From NCBI RefSeq assembly GCF_045679555.1, contig NC_092087.1, positions 79,415,305 to 79,479,304 of the forward strand: DNA of 64,000 nucleotides, written 5' to 3'. Below the pieces are notes generated by a model. The model was not told where the DNA came from. It worked only from the letters and a program-made list of their open reading frames with translations, and searched no databases. The translations under genes were made by a program, and so were the position numbers. Shown in pieces: positions 40,751 through 54,533 of this stretch; within the stretch, counting starts at the first letter, position 1; each line of letters begins with the position of its first letter. Origin of the DNA: Salvelinus alpinus. Lineage: Eukaryota; Chordata; Actinopteri; Salmoniformes; Salmonidae.

Positions 40751-40861
40751 ATATGTTGTTTTCTAGAGTACACGTACATAGTACGGTCTATCAGTATATA
40801 CGTTAAGTTGTCTTTTTAAAAAACATATTGATGAGTTAGTTAATTAAGGGGCTTCTTCTAT

Positions 40862-41345
40862 AGAAATAGGTCAGGCCTCTTGCTTAATAGTACAAAGCAG
40901 ATAATTCAATCAATGTTCTTACTGCTCCTAGACTATTGCAAAATCATCTATATGAATGCAGCTGCCACTTCATTAAAGCCTTTAGATGCATTTGACCCTA
41001 GAGCACTTTGTTTTATTATGGGTGCAGGTTCAGTACACATCCCTGCATTCTCTATCGTAAAGTAGGCGACCCTCTTTGAGGTCACGTAGGTCAATTCGTT
41101 GCTCTCTTTGCCTTTATAAAGCTCTTTCACATACTGTAAACTCCCTCTGTAGCTAACAGTTACAATAACCATTAGATGTACGAGTCAGAGTTATCATACA
41201 CAGTGTCAGGGATTGCTAACTCTGGAAATTCCTTTGGTCTGTACAGAGTTCGGTAAATCAGCTCTTTGCCCCTTACTTGTGGAATAATCTCCAAGCTTCT
41301 CTAAACATTGATGTTTTGGTGTCTCTAGGTTAATTCAGACTGCTG
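40862..41345 (+). mobile_element. Degenerate LINE ORF2 C-terminal fragment
   Basis: The frame at 40880-41065 (LLDYCKIIYMNAAATSLKPL then DAFDPRALCFIMGAG) resembles the region after the RT domain in L2-type LINEs (LDYGD.IY.NA...L..LD...H.ALRF). Similar broken sequence continues to about 41345 (AKSAF-type and NNLQA-type motifs by reading). Confidence 0.6.
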
Positions 41346-41384
41346 AACGAGGCCTGTTACAACTTACTATTATTAAAGGATTCG

Positions 41385-41700
41385 TACCTTTAATAAAATA
41401 CGAAACACTTGACGAAACAACAACACCGACAAACGAACAGTCCTGTAAGGTGAACAGACAAAACAGAAAACAACCACCCACAAACACAGGTGGGAACAGG
41501 CTACCTAAGTATGGTTCTCAATCAGAGACAACGATAGACAGCTGCCTCTGATTGAGAACCATACCAGGCCAAACACATAGAAATACAAAACAAGGACAAC
41601 ATAGAACACCAGACATAGAATGCCCACCCAAACTCACGCCATGACCAACCAAAATAGAGACATAAAAAGGATCTCTACGGTCAGGGCGTGACACCACCCC
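41385..41700 (-). repeat. LTR-like dispersed repeat, minus orientation
   Basis: Contains TATGGTTCTCAATCAGAGAC and GGTCAGGGCGTGACACCACC, the inverse of the repeat at 40356-40750. The two copies flank the LINE fragment head to head. Confidence 0.6.
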
Positions 41701-42813
41701 TCCCATGTGTTCCCAGGTACATATTTGGGAGCCCATATTCATTCAGGATGTAAGGCTTACTAGTTATGGCAAATGTTAGGAAAACTTGGTTGTTGTAACA
41801 AAACAAAAAAACAAAACAAAAAAACAGCAAAGTTTTATACTTTGACCACATCTTTTCACATACGTTTTATTTGGGTCTTTTTAATTTACTACGTTGTTTG
41901 GCTCCAGCCCTTGGAAGCTCGGTGCATGTACAAAGAAAAATAACACAATTCAACAATTGATGGATGGTGACAAAAATAATGACATTGCCAGTAGTCATGT
42001 TAAGGTTTTCAATGTTTTATTGGTGGAGTTGATGGATTTGCATGTGGCTGTGCATTATATGGTGCCGGCATAGGAAAGAGGATCTGATCATGGCTATTGG
42101 TATTCTTGATCAAGTCTTGATCCAAAAAGACACACAACTGTTATGGGGTTAATTCCACATTTGCTTGGTAGTGTATTATCATGGTATGAGACAACATAAA
42201 TAATACAATTTAAGTAAAGTAAAAATAAACAATATTATCCTAAATTGAGAGATGAATAAAAAATGTGTTGTCACATCAACATCATCAAAAATCTTTCACA
42301 ATGTACCTGTTTTCAGTATAGAACGACATGTATACAGATTATATTATTCAAGGTTTGAAATGAACACAATGAGAAGTGATTTTGTAACAACAGTTTTGAA
42401 TGGGTAATTGTATCAAATATATATCATTGTATGTTTTAATTAGCGCTCATATAAACTGTTTTCATCACTGCCTTGTAAACCCATTCTTGTAAGTTGGAGC
42501 TACTGTACGTGATTGTCTGGGGCTGCTGTACAGATTTGAGCACTTGCCAAGATGTTGACATTTATGGGTATGTCTCACCTGTAACATGATAATAGTAAAG
42601 ATTATGATGGTAATAATAATATTGTTATATTATTTTTATAATAATAAAAATCTGTCAATCAACCATATGTCTTTCTTAAAAGCCTTTTTTTTGCATCAGC
42701 AGTTGTCACAAAGCGTTTTAGAGATACCCAGTCTAAAAATCCAAGACCCATCAATGCATATGTCGAAGTACAGCCTCTAGGAAACACTCCCTAAAGTCAT
42801 AAACATAGGATTA
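41701..42813. other. Unassigned AT-rich interval
   Basis: About 1.1 kb with A-rich (41800-41830) and AT-rich (42580-42660) stretches. No exon or known repeat recognised. Confidence 0.35.
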
Positions 42814-44137
42814 CAGTTTTTCTCAATTGCTAAAACACTAAAACCCATTGGCTGAAGACAGTTCTCAGTTGCCTGGACTCATTTAGCTAATTATGCAGTC
42901 TGTTGTCAATACCTTAAACCATTTCACATGGTAAAACACAATTTGCAGATCTCACGTAGACTTTTCAGCAAAACTCTAAACACATTCTCATTCTCAAAAC
43001 ACATTCTGCACTCTAATGCACATGTCATCCATACTGGTAAACACAAGTGGCAACAATCAAATACAAATAGAGAACACATGTCATTGATTGAACACAACCA
43101 CTTTAACATCAGTTTCCACCGAGCTGCTCAGGTAAGGGAATGGTTTAACATCAATGGGCAGTTTATGAACTTGTACCTCCCTCCATACTCGCCTTTCCTG
43201 AATCCGATTGAGGAGTTTTTCTCCTCTTGGAGATGGAAAGTGTATGATAGACAACCCTACACCAGAGTAAATCTGCTGCAAGCCATGGATTTAGCCTGTG
43301 GTGATATAGGTGAGGAATCATGTCAGGGCTGGATACGGCACACAAGAGGCTTCTTCCCCCGTTGCCTCAGGAGGGACAATATTGCTTGTGATGTCGACGA
43401 AGTGCTCTGGCCTGACCCAGCCCAAAGACAAGAAGAAGCACATTGATCACATGTTTACTCCTTTGATTTTTGGCCCTTTTAGTATTGTATACTGTAGTAC
43501 AGTGCATTGTAGGCTGTATACTGTACAATGGACAAATTGTATGGCCCTGAACATTGTGCTTTCCATTTATTAACAGTACTGACTGCTCAATAGATTTTGA
43601 CTGGTTGCTGGTTCATATCAACCAAGAACAAGAATTACAGTATCACAGAGACAAAGGACAAGTTTGTGAGATGCAGGGTACAGTACTGTAAAAATAGGGG
43701 TACAAAGGGGGAGGAAGAACAAAAAACTAAATTGCAAAGAGCAAAGCAGAGTAGTAATTTCTGATCAATCTTGAGCTACTATGATAGAACATGTTTTCGT
43801 TCATCAAAAGACAATGACGGAAAAATATGAATATTTCTTTAGATTAAAAATGAACTTCTCCCTGAGAATTGTATGTTTTGAACAATGTGTTTTCTATTTT
43901 TCGGTGTATTGTTTACTGACTGCTTGAGAGTGTATATCATTTTGATCACTTTGTTTATGATTTGAGAGCAGTGTTTGATTTTGAACACAGGTAAAACTGT
44001 TTTGAGGCGAATGTTTCATTTTGCGAGAGGAGTCAGAGGTTATGTAAATAGTGCTTGAAGATGAGGTTTTGGGTTTAATGTTTTCAGGAAATGGAGCAAG
44101 GTTTCAGAAATTGTGTTTTAGCAATTGAGAAAAACTG
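42814..44137 (+). mobile_element. Tc1/mariner-superfamily element (IS630-like transposase), internally deleted
   Basis: 1,324 bp flanked by TA (42812-42813, 44138-44139). Ends CAGTTTTTCTCAATTGCTAA and TTAGCAATTGAGAAAAACTG are perfect inverse copies over at least 20 bp. The plus-strand frame 42928-43446 (172 residues) keeps the last part of a DDE transposase: NLYLPPYSPFLNPIEEFFSS with the catalytic Glu, then WRWKVYDRQPYTRVNLLQAM and a C-terminal WIRHTRGFFPRCLRRDNI. The N-terminal DNA-binding part and first Asp are missing. It ends about 108 bp before duplication copy B begins. Confidence 0.85.
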
Positions 44138-44498
44138 TAATAATTCTCTAAAAATTGGATGTCATTGTCTTTAATAACTGTTGCAATACTAAACATTGAA
44201 ACCTTGTTAAATATTTGTTACTTTGGTATATATTGAGTGAAATGTTAAATGGTGGACTGACGTGTACCTGTTGGGGACCAAAATATTATTTCAAGACATT
44301 CTTTGAGGATGATTCTATGACAAATACAAGGGACCAAAATATTATTCACTGAAATTCACTTGGGCTAAGTGACAATTTGAATCTCAAAAACAGACTTCAA
44401 TAGTATATCACTGTAGTGAGTGTTATTAGACTCGGACATTCTCTCTCCCTCTCTGTCTGCCCCCTCTCTCTCGCCATCTCTTTCCCTCTCTCTCTCAG

Positions 44499-46190
44499 AC
44501 TCCCTCAGAGGAGACTTTTGGCTACAAGGAGCTTGTGGAGGCAGCTAAGACTGTGAAGCATATCCCTGTGGCTCTGTGCAGCGATAAGGAGGCATGGGCC
44601 AAACTCAGCATCGTGTCTGACGCTATCGCCATCTTCAGAAAGGTAAACTACTACACCACACCTTTCACTTTGTCCATCAGAAATCACCTGCTTGGCTCCC
44701 GTTACAACAACTTTGACAACAAATGTATGAGAAAATATCAACTGAAAAATGTGATCTATGTGTGTGTGTTCAGGCAGATAACCACCAAGACAACCTTCAG
44801 CTCTCTGAGACCAAGAAAGTGGAGGCGGACGGCCTTGCTCGCTTTATCACCATGAACGAGCTTCGCTACATCACCGAGTACAACCAAGTGGTAGTCACTG
44901 ACCACAGCACTGTTCATCTACACCTTACACACTACTCTATACAACAGCTATTCTATTAACAGTTATACCAGCCTTGTCATGATTACACCTTGGCATCACA
45001 TCCTTGTATTATTAGCCTTTCATGTTCAGTCATATAACCAGACTATACCTACAGACAGTTAATGTACTGTCACAATCCTATTTTGATATCTATTTCCTAT
45101 AGCTCTCTCTCTCTCCTCTCAGACAGCAGTGGGTCTGTTCCAGTCTGAGGTGAAGGCACACCTCCTGCTCTTCATCAACAGGGGGAGTGGTGACTATAAA
45201 GAGCTCAAGGACCGACTAGGAGCTCTGGCCCCAGAATTTGTTGGCGAGGTGAGAGCAGGCAAGCAGCAACTGGACCTGAAAAGAGCGACTGAACAAAATC
45301 TCTGTTATATCAGCCATTTGATTCAAATCTTGAGATAATGTCCCTAATCCCCTATTTGGAATCGGTTCTTTTGAATCAACTATTTAATTGAATCTTGAAT
45401 TTAATATGTAAATTGGATCATTGGAGTCAGATGTTTTGAACTGCTCTGTGAACTGAGAAAACCCTTACCAAATGCAGGAGATAAGGAACTGCCCATCAAC
45501 AAAATTCATATATATATTGAACTACTCGTCAATAAAATCACAGATTTTAGTTTTAGTTTCTATTGTCAAACGTATTTGCTACTGTGTGCTCTACTGAATA
45601 TTACCATGATTTATTTGCCACAGTTCCTGTTTGTGCTGGTACACGGGGTGAGGTCCAATGAGAAATCTCTGGGCTACTTCGGCCTGACTTCATGTGACCT
45701 TCCCCGCGTGGGCATTTACGACGGCGACTCAGATATGAAGTGGCTCATGCCCGAGGGAGAGATCTCCACTGAGCGTGTGCGGGAATTCTGCCAGTCACTC
45801 ATACTAGGCAATCTCAAGGTCAGAGGTCAAAACAAACCTGAGTTCAAATAGTATTGGTTCTCTTTCAAATGCCTTTGAGGGTTGATTGAGCCTGCCTGGA
45901 GTGCCAGATGGACAGGGTTTGCACTTTTTGGACTATTCTATTGGTTCCATTGTGCCAGGCAAGCTCAATTAAGAGCAGGTAAATACGTATTTGAAAGAAA
46001 ACAAATACTATTTGAACCCATATCTATGGCGCAGTATACGTTTCAGTGGCTTTGATAATATGTAGAAAGAGGCAATAAATTATACTGTGTGGCCTCCATT
46101 TAATGTATCTATATTGCTTCTCAAAAACTTTTTTCATCTTTTTAGGAGGTGAAGCAGGCAGGAGAACCTGATCCTAAAACAGAGTTGTAA
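44499..46190 (+). pseudogene. Partial erp27 copy (exons 3-7 only)
   Basis: Exons 44499-44642, 44774-44890, 45123-45248, 45624-45818 and 46146-46190 match erp27 with intact splice sites and open frames, ending KTEL and AATAAA. The promoter, signal-peptide exon and exon 2 are absent because the duplication starts in intron 2. Without a signal peptide it cannot make an ER protein, unless a new upstream exon has been gained; none is visible in 44138-44498. Coding changes include Thr to Ala (VSDAIAIF), Lys to Arg (VHGVRSNE) and Arg to Cys (LTSCDLP). Classed as a 5'-truncated pseudogene, although it is not broken by stops. Confidence 0.88.
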
Positions 46191-46604
46191 AATAAACAAA
46201 TAAAGGAATGTAAATACTTAGCTTTATGACAATAATTGTGTCTTTTTTGGTCAGTATTGATTTCTGCCTGAATCTTATGTAGGCTATGTGTGTGCTCTGG
46301 TGGGCACTGTGTGTGTTTGTGAGGACTGCCATCTGCCATCTGCGAGTTGACAACAGCTCAGTGGCTACTCACCACTGAGATTTTGGATGTGATGGTTACA
46401 ATCGCAACTGACTGACCTCAGTAGACTAATAGGGCCTGGAGGGTCTAACAGAGAAAGAAGAATTGGAATCTGTCTTCAGAAAAAATAACAGTTGAGGATT
46501 TCAAATGCAATCGCAAAGAAACAACAAATACAATAGAATATGATGCAGTATATTACAATACAATACATATTTGTGTATTTACATGCAAATGCTACATTTA
46601 TGTG

Positions 46605-47962
46605 CAGACCTGTGTTCAAATACATGTACAGGATATTTGAGTGTCTGGTAAATAAAACACTTTTTCAAATACACAGCCCAAAACAATAACTTTTATTTTT
46701 GTATTTGAGTGGTTATTTGTAAAAGCCAAATAGTCTGCCAAATTGTATTATTTGACAGTATTTTTTAATTCTTATGTAAATTCATGAGAGTATATTTGAG
46801 TTTTTCAAATGCTTTAAGTGTATTTCCAAATATATAAAAAAATTCAACTACTTATCTTTTGAAATAAAAGATCAGAATACTTCGAATGTATGAGCAATTA
46901 ATTGAAATATTTTAAATACAGTGGCAAGAAAAAGTATGTGAGCCGTTTGGAATTACCTGGATTTCTGCATAAATTGGTCATAAAATTGGATCTGATCTTC
47001 ATCTAAGTCACAACAACAGACAAACACAGTCTGTTTAAACTAATAACACAAACAATTATATGTTGTCATGTCTTTATTGAACTCACCGTGTAAACATTCA
47101 CAGTATAGGGTGGGAAAAGTATGTGAAATGTTGGATTTAATAACTGGTTGACCCTCCTTTGGCAGCAATAAACTCAACCAAACGTTTTCTGTAGACCTGC
47201 ACAGCGGTCAGGAGGAATTTTTGGACCATTAATCTTTACAAAACTGTTTCAGTTCAGCAATATTCTTAGGATGTCTGGTGTGAACCGCTCTCGAGGTCAT
47301 GCCACAGCGTCTCAATCGGGTTGAGTTCAGGACTCTGACTGGGCCACTCCAGAAGGCGTATTTTCTTCTGTTCAAGCCATTCTGTTGTTGATTTACTTGT
47401 GTTTTGGGTCATTGTCCTGTTGCGTCACCCAACTTCTGTTGAGCTTCAACTGGCGGAATGATAGCCTTAAATTCTCCTGCAAAATGTCTTGATAAACTTG
47501 GGAATTCATTTTTCTGTCAATGATAGCAAGTTGTCAAGGCCCTAAGGCAGCAAAGCAGCCCCAAACCATGATGATCCCTCCACCATACTTTACAGTTGGG
47601 ATGAGGTTTTGATGTTGGTGTGCTGTGACTTTTTTTCTCCACACATAGTGTTATGTGTTCCTTCCAAACAAATCAACTTTAGTTTGACTCCTGACTCCAA
47701 ATAGCTTTTGGAAAAGTCAATAGCCAAGGGGTTCCCATACTTTTTCCAACCTACACTGTGAATGTTTAAATGATGTATTTAATATAGACAAGAAACATAC
47801 AATAATTTGTGTGTTATTAGTTTAAGCACACTGTGTTTGTCTATTGTTGTGACTAAGATGAAGATCAGATAACATTTTATGACTAATTTATGCAGACATC
47901 CAGGTAATTCCAAAGGGTTCCAATACTTTTTCTTTCCACTGTAGTATTTGAACCCAGATCTG
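46605..47962. mobile_element. MITE split by a nested Tc1-like element (copy B)
   Basis: Counterpart of 23538-24894. The Tc1-like insertion occupies 46919-47941 at the same point, showing that both insertions predate the duplication. Confidence 0.65.
46919..47941 (-). mobile_element. Internally deleted Tc1-like transposon (copy B)
   Basis: Same ends and TA flanks as copy A (23852-24873), with a few substitutions, for example CAATCGGGTTGAG for CAATGGGTTGAG near 47315, which changes the frame in the LNP region. Confidence 0.88.
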
Positions 47963-47975
47963 ATTAAGTTACGTA

Positions 47976-49610
<1,635 letters not shown>

Positions 49611-51101
49611 TACATGAAAGATCCAGTCACTGTAGGCCAGCCTACAGCAGTGGAAGAGGGGAGTGAGTGCAGATTTCTAGACATTAAGGGCCGTGCAATA
49701 AAGTAAAGAAGGATTGGAGCACTTGGGGTGAATATAAAAGACCAGAAAAAAGAACAGATTATCTGACTGCTTTGCTGAAAGAAACAGGAGAAGAAAACAA
49801 CACACCAAAGAGAAAGAAAAGTTGATCCAAATAAATTCCTTAAAAAGTGGATGGGAATTTTCAAGGCAAAGACTTTGAATTAAGGATAATTAGTAGGGAT
49901 GGAGTGCCAAGCGGAAACATCAGACGGAATAGGGAAAATACTATTTGGCAGATGTTGAGTTTGAAAGGGCTGGAGATGGATGCATAGCTACAGTATCTAA
50001 ACAGCTGCATTCGAGTGTCTGTGTTTGTGGATGTGTACTGCAATCAAAGTTGAGACAACATTGGAAAAAATGCTTCCACAAAGGAGGGTAGACGATCAGA
50101 GGATGATGAGATGGGTTGTTGTCTTGTGTTTTATTTCATCCACATGAGGGAGACATTTTATGGAGATAGTGGGCACCTTCTAGGGGATCACTGTTGTCAA
50201 GTCGGTGACAATTGTTGGTCACCTCTTTTGAAAGTGTGTTGCATTCTGGGGCTAAAACATTTCTGACGTGGGTCTATATGTCGACTGCATGAACTTGACA
50301 AATATCATGTGATCAAAGGTCATGAAGATTTGACTCCAAGTTTCTGTAGTTGCTCTTCACCAACTTCCTCCTGCATCCACCACCTGCATTGTGGGCGGCT
50401 CTATTGTCAACCAATCATTAGTGTTTTTGTTCGACCCATGCAAATGTGACCAAAAACATGACTGAAACAGGAACCAACTTGCTAAAATGTATGCTTAGCC
50501 TACAGTGCATAAATGAATGATGTGATTGAGGCTCTCTCTCATTTATTGATTGTATAATGTAAACACTAATTATTTCAGTTTGTGAGTGGGTGTTGGAGAC
50601 ATGTTTTTTTGACAATATAAAGGAAACCTTTTATAAACAATGGCAACACTGCCATGGTGATCTGAGCCTTGCTTTTGGATAAAGACATTAGTATCTGAAT
50701 TTCGGTTGTCGCAGATGCACCTCTCCTGACTTTACTTCTTGACTTTGGTCTACAGTCAGTTGCTTTAGCCTTACCACTCAAACGAGCCCTACTATATGTT
50801 TGCCTCTGAAAAATTAAAGACTCAGATCATCAAAAGCATATATGTGTGGTGTGTTTGCATAATGTGAGTGTTTAATTGGCGTCTGTCTGAATTCAGAATT
50901 TGTCCAAGATGTCCTATGTGCAAATGAAACTGTTAATCATCTAATGTTGCTATGCTGAATGAAAAGAAGGCTGTGTAAAATAATGGTGCCTAACTGCTCA
51001 TATAGCCTCTAATCTTCAAATGAACCAAGTGAATTTTGTACAAGTAATAATTTAAATCGATCAATGAAGTGCCAAGACAAAATGTGTTTCCTACTTTAGA
51101 C

Positions 51102-51290
51102 CAGGGGTGTCAAACTCATTCCATGGAGGGCCTAGTGTCTGTAGGTTTTTGTTTTTTTCCTTTCAATTAAGACCTAGACAACTACTGTAGGTGAGGGGAG
51201 TAATTAGTGGCCTTAATTCAGCAATCAAGTACAAGGAAGGAACGAAAACCCACAGACACTCGGCCCTCCGTGTAATGAGTTTGAAGTGTG
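51102..51290. mobile_element. hAT-type MITE (copy B)
   Basis: Counterpart of 28029-28217, same ends and imperfect 8-bp flanks. Confidence 0.7.
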
Positions 51291-51643
51291 CTTTAGAGTA
51301 AGGGCTGTCAAACCTGTCAGGAACTCAATTAGAGAATCAACCACACCTGAGTAAATTTCTGCATTCCAAATCAACCCCTAGCCCCTACACTTATCCCTAT
51401 TCAATCTTTTCTGATTAACAGAAGTGTTTAGGCCAGGGTGTAGGATTTAGGGGTCAATTTGGAAATAGAAATGTAATGTAGTTCAGTGGCTGACAGCTGG
51501 CCTTAATTACCAACGGCATTAGAAAGGTCTGGGATTCCTTTAAAAGGAGCAACCAAAAGTCTGGCAAATATAGTAAAAGGGATATTCTGGTAGGACGTAT
51601 GCCTACCATTAGTTCTGAATACTGGTGAGGTTTTGAGGGCAAA

Positions 51644-53349
51644 ATGGCCGTGATGATTGGAATTGCTTTCAGGTATGTTTTTAATAGTCTTGATTTAGTT
51701 TGTTACCCTTGTCCTTCAGGTAGCTATGTTTATAACATACATTCTTTTTCCTAAAGAGTTTCTTGGCTTTGTTGCCTGCTAATTGGAGGGATAACGTGTT
51801 CTACATCAGAAGGTGAGTTCATTTCAAATAACAGCTACGTAGTTCCATAACCTTCAAAGGCTGGCATTTATATATATTTTTTTACCTAGGTGATTGGTCT
51901 CCTGCACTGGGTTCTAATGCAGCATGGCTCTATGCAGGATCACTTGGGTCTCTAGGATATGGCAATTATAAGTCTCCAATCTCAAATGCAAGCGCAACAG
52001 AAACATCCGGCCTCCATCCTGCGGAAGGAACTGGCCCCCATGTCCCAGCAAGTGAGATATCAAGCTCAAATGCCCCTGCAGCAGACGCAACCGACCGCTG
52101 TGCCCCAGCAAGTGTGGCATCCAGCTCAAATGCCCCTGCAGCAGAAGCAAGTGTGGCATCCAGCTCAAATGCCCCTGCAGCAGAAGCAAGTGTGGCATCC
52201 AGCTCAAATGCCCCTGCAGCAGAAGCAAGTGTGGCATCCAGCTCAAATGCCCCTGCAGCAGAAACAAGTGTGGCATCCAGCTCAAATGCCCCTGCAGCAG
52301 AAGCAACCGTCCGCCGTGCCCCAGCAAGTGTGGCATCCAGCTCAAATGCCCCTGCAGCCGAAGCAACCGACCGCCGTGCCCCAGCAAGTGTGGCATCCAG
52401 CTCAAATGCCCCTGCAGCAGAAGCAACCGACCGCCGTGCCCCAGCAAGTGTGGCATCCAGCTCAAATGCCCCTGCAGCAGAAGCAACCGACCGCCGTGCC
52501 CCAGCAAGTGTGGCATCCAGCTCAAATGCCCCTGCAGCAGAAGCAAGTGTGGCATCCAGCTCAAATGCCCCTGCAGCAGAAGCAAGTGTGGCATCCAGCT
52601 CAAATGCCCCTGCAGCAGAAGCCACCGTCCGCCGTGCCCCAGCAAGTGTGGCATCCAGCTCAAATGCCCCTGCAGCAGAAGCAACCGACCGCCGTGCCCC
52701 AGCAAGTGTGGCATCCAGCTCAAACGCCCCTGCAGCAGAAGCAACCGACCGCCGTGCCCCAGCAAGTATGGCATCCAGCTCAAACGCCCCTGCAGCAGAA
52801 GCAACCGACCGCCGTGCCCCAGCAAGTGTGGCATCCAGCTCAAACGCCCGTGCAGCAGAAGCAACCGACCGCCGTGCCCCAGCAAGTGTGCCATCCAGCT
52901 CAAACGCAGCAGAAGCAACAGACCGCCGTGCCCCAGCAAGTGTGGCATCCAGCTCAAACGCCCCTGCAGCAGAAGCAACCGACCGCCGTGCCCCAGCAAG
53001 TGTGGCATCGAGCTCAAATGCCCCTGCAGCAGAAGCAACCGACCGCCGTGCCCCAGCAAGTGTGCCATCCAGCTCAAACGCCCCTGCAGCAGAAGCAACA
53101 GACCGCCGTGCCCCAGCAAGTGTGGCATCCAGCTCAAACGCCCCTGCAGCAGAAGCAACCGACCGCCGTGCCCCAGCAAGTGTGGCATCCAGCTCAAATG
53201 CCCCTGCAGCAGAAGCAACCGACCGCCGTGCCCCAGCAAGTGTGGCATCCAGCTCAAATGCCCCTGCAGCAGAAGCAACCGACCGCCGTGCCCCAGCAAG
53301 TGTGGCATCCAGCTCAAATGCCCTTGCAGCAGAAGCAACTGGCCACTGA
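51644..53349 (+). CDS. Frame-switched copy of the repeat-protein gene (copy B): predicted Ala/Ser-rich secreted product
   Basis: Exons 51644-51672, 51757-51812 and 51890 onward match copy A, with the signal peptide unchanged. After NYKSP (about 51978) copy B has CCAATCTC where A has CCAAAATCTC, a 2-bp loss. From there the exon-3 frame is that of the alternative reading: repeats ASVASSSNAPAAEATDRRAP, open to the stop at 53347-53349. Spliced product about 514 residues, against 892 in copy A. The old frame (WHPAQ repeats) remains open downstream (51959-54048) but is no longer joined to the signal peptide. The early stop lies about 700 bases before the exon 3 donor at 54049, so nonsense-mediated decay is likely. 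It may be a pseudogene, a new protein or an assembly error; a Asp-to-Tyr change (WLYAG) also marks relaxed constraint. Confidence 0.6.
52084..53345 (+). repeat. Coding 60-bp minisatellite, copy B
   Basis: About 24 units with the same 60/39-bp structure. The order of long and short units differs from copy A (four short units in a row at the start). Many units carry AAACGCC for AAATGCC, a variant rare in A, so the arrays have turned over independently since duplication. Confidence 0.95.
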
Positions 53350-54330
53350 ACCTCAGCAGAAGGAACCGACCGCCGTGCCCCAGCAAGTGTGGCATCCAGA
53401 TCAAATGCCCCAGCAGGAGCTGGCGGTCGAACCCCAGCAAGTGAGTTATCCAGCTGAAATGCCCCAGCAGCTGAATCAACCGCCCACTGAACCTCAGAAG
53501 GAACTGACGTCTATGCCCCAGCAAGTGTGGTATCGAGCTAAAATGCTCCAGCAGCAAAATCATCTGGCTGCCATGCCACAGATGCCTCTTCTCATGTGGC
53601 ATCCAGCTCAATTTCCCCAGCAGGAGCTGGCCGTCGAACCCCAGCAGCAGCAGGAGCTGGCCGTCGATTCCCAGCAGGAGCTGGCCGTCGAACCCCAGCA
53701 GGAGCTGGCGGTCGAACCCCAGCAAGTGAGGTATCCAGCTCAAATGCCCCAGCAGCAACCGAACTACGTTCCTCAGCAATTATGGCATGTAGCCCAAATG
53801 CCCCAGCAGCAACTGGTCCCAATGTCTCTGCAGAAGCACTACGAAAGCACTGAAGATGGCGCCTCTAGTAATTCTCAGTTCCAAATCAGTTCCAAATCGC
53901 ACTACGAGAATGGCAGAACTGTCTTCTCCCAAACCCGCTACACTCCTAGGGAGGCTATGCCTGTTGACAGTGGAAATGCTCCCAATGACAGTAATGTTGG
54001 CATATTTGAACCAAGCACATACCCACCACTAGTGAAGGATCCTACAAGGTAACATACAATTTTAATTTGGTTTTAACTTTGCTCTCTGAATTTGAAATCC
54101 TTTGTACTAACCATGTATCTGCCAACAGGAACATCTAATGGTGGATTCATCCTTTAGAAGCTGATGGTGAGACTTTTTTATTTATTGTCAAATTGATGAC
54201 TTAAGATTCTGTAGCTGACACTGTTCTAATTTCTTTCAGGTTTCAGTCATGCTTTTGTTTTGACCAGGAAGTTGCTGTGTTCTTGCTATTCTTGCATGAT
54301 TGAATCAATAAACAATTTTACTTTCCAATA
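53350..54330 (+). pseudogene. Remainder of the repeat-protein gene (copy B), out of frame with its signal exons
   Basis: Degenerate repeats, unique tail (SNSQFQISSKSHYENGRTVF, ending at 54048), the terminal codons at 54129-54138, the 3' UTR intron and AATAAA (about 54307) are all kept, but are not in the frame set by exons 1-2. One block of copy A (around 30420-30560) is missing here, shortening the tail. Confidence 0.7.
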
Positions 54331-54533
54331 TCTAGTGTCGTTGCAGTACTGAGGGTACTCTTGTGCTTGCTGATTTCAAACAGATGGTGTGGGTTACCAG
54401 TACAGTTGGCAGTAAAAGAATGTGGTTCAGTCTTCAAATAGCTGGTTTTTACCTTTGCTACTGGTTGTTCAAATTCCAAGTTTGGCTCTACATTAGTGTT
54501 GTCAAGTGGTGAAATGTCTGACCTTCCTCATGT

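Noticed and set aside
40399-40806. 135-residue ORF as a membrane protein gene
   Set aside because: It overlaps an LTR-like dispersed repeat whose inverse copy is at 41.4-41.7 kb; the hydrophobic stretch comes from T-rich sequence.
42928-43446. 172-residue ORF as a host gene
   Set aside because: It is the C-terminal part of a Tc1/mariner-superfamily transposase bounded by inverted repeats and TA.
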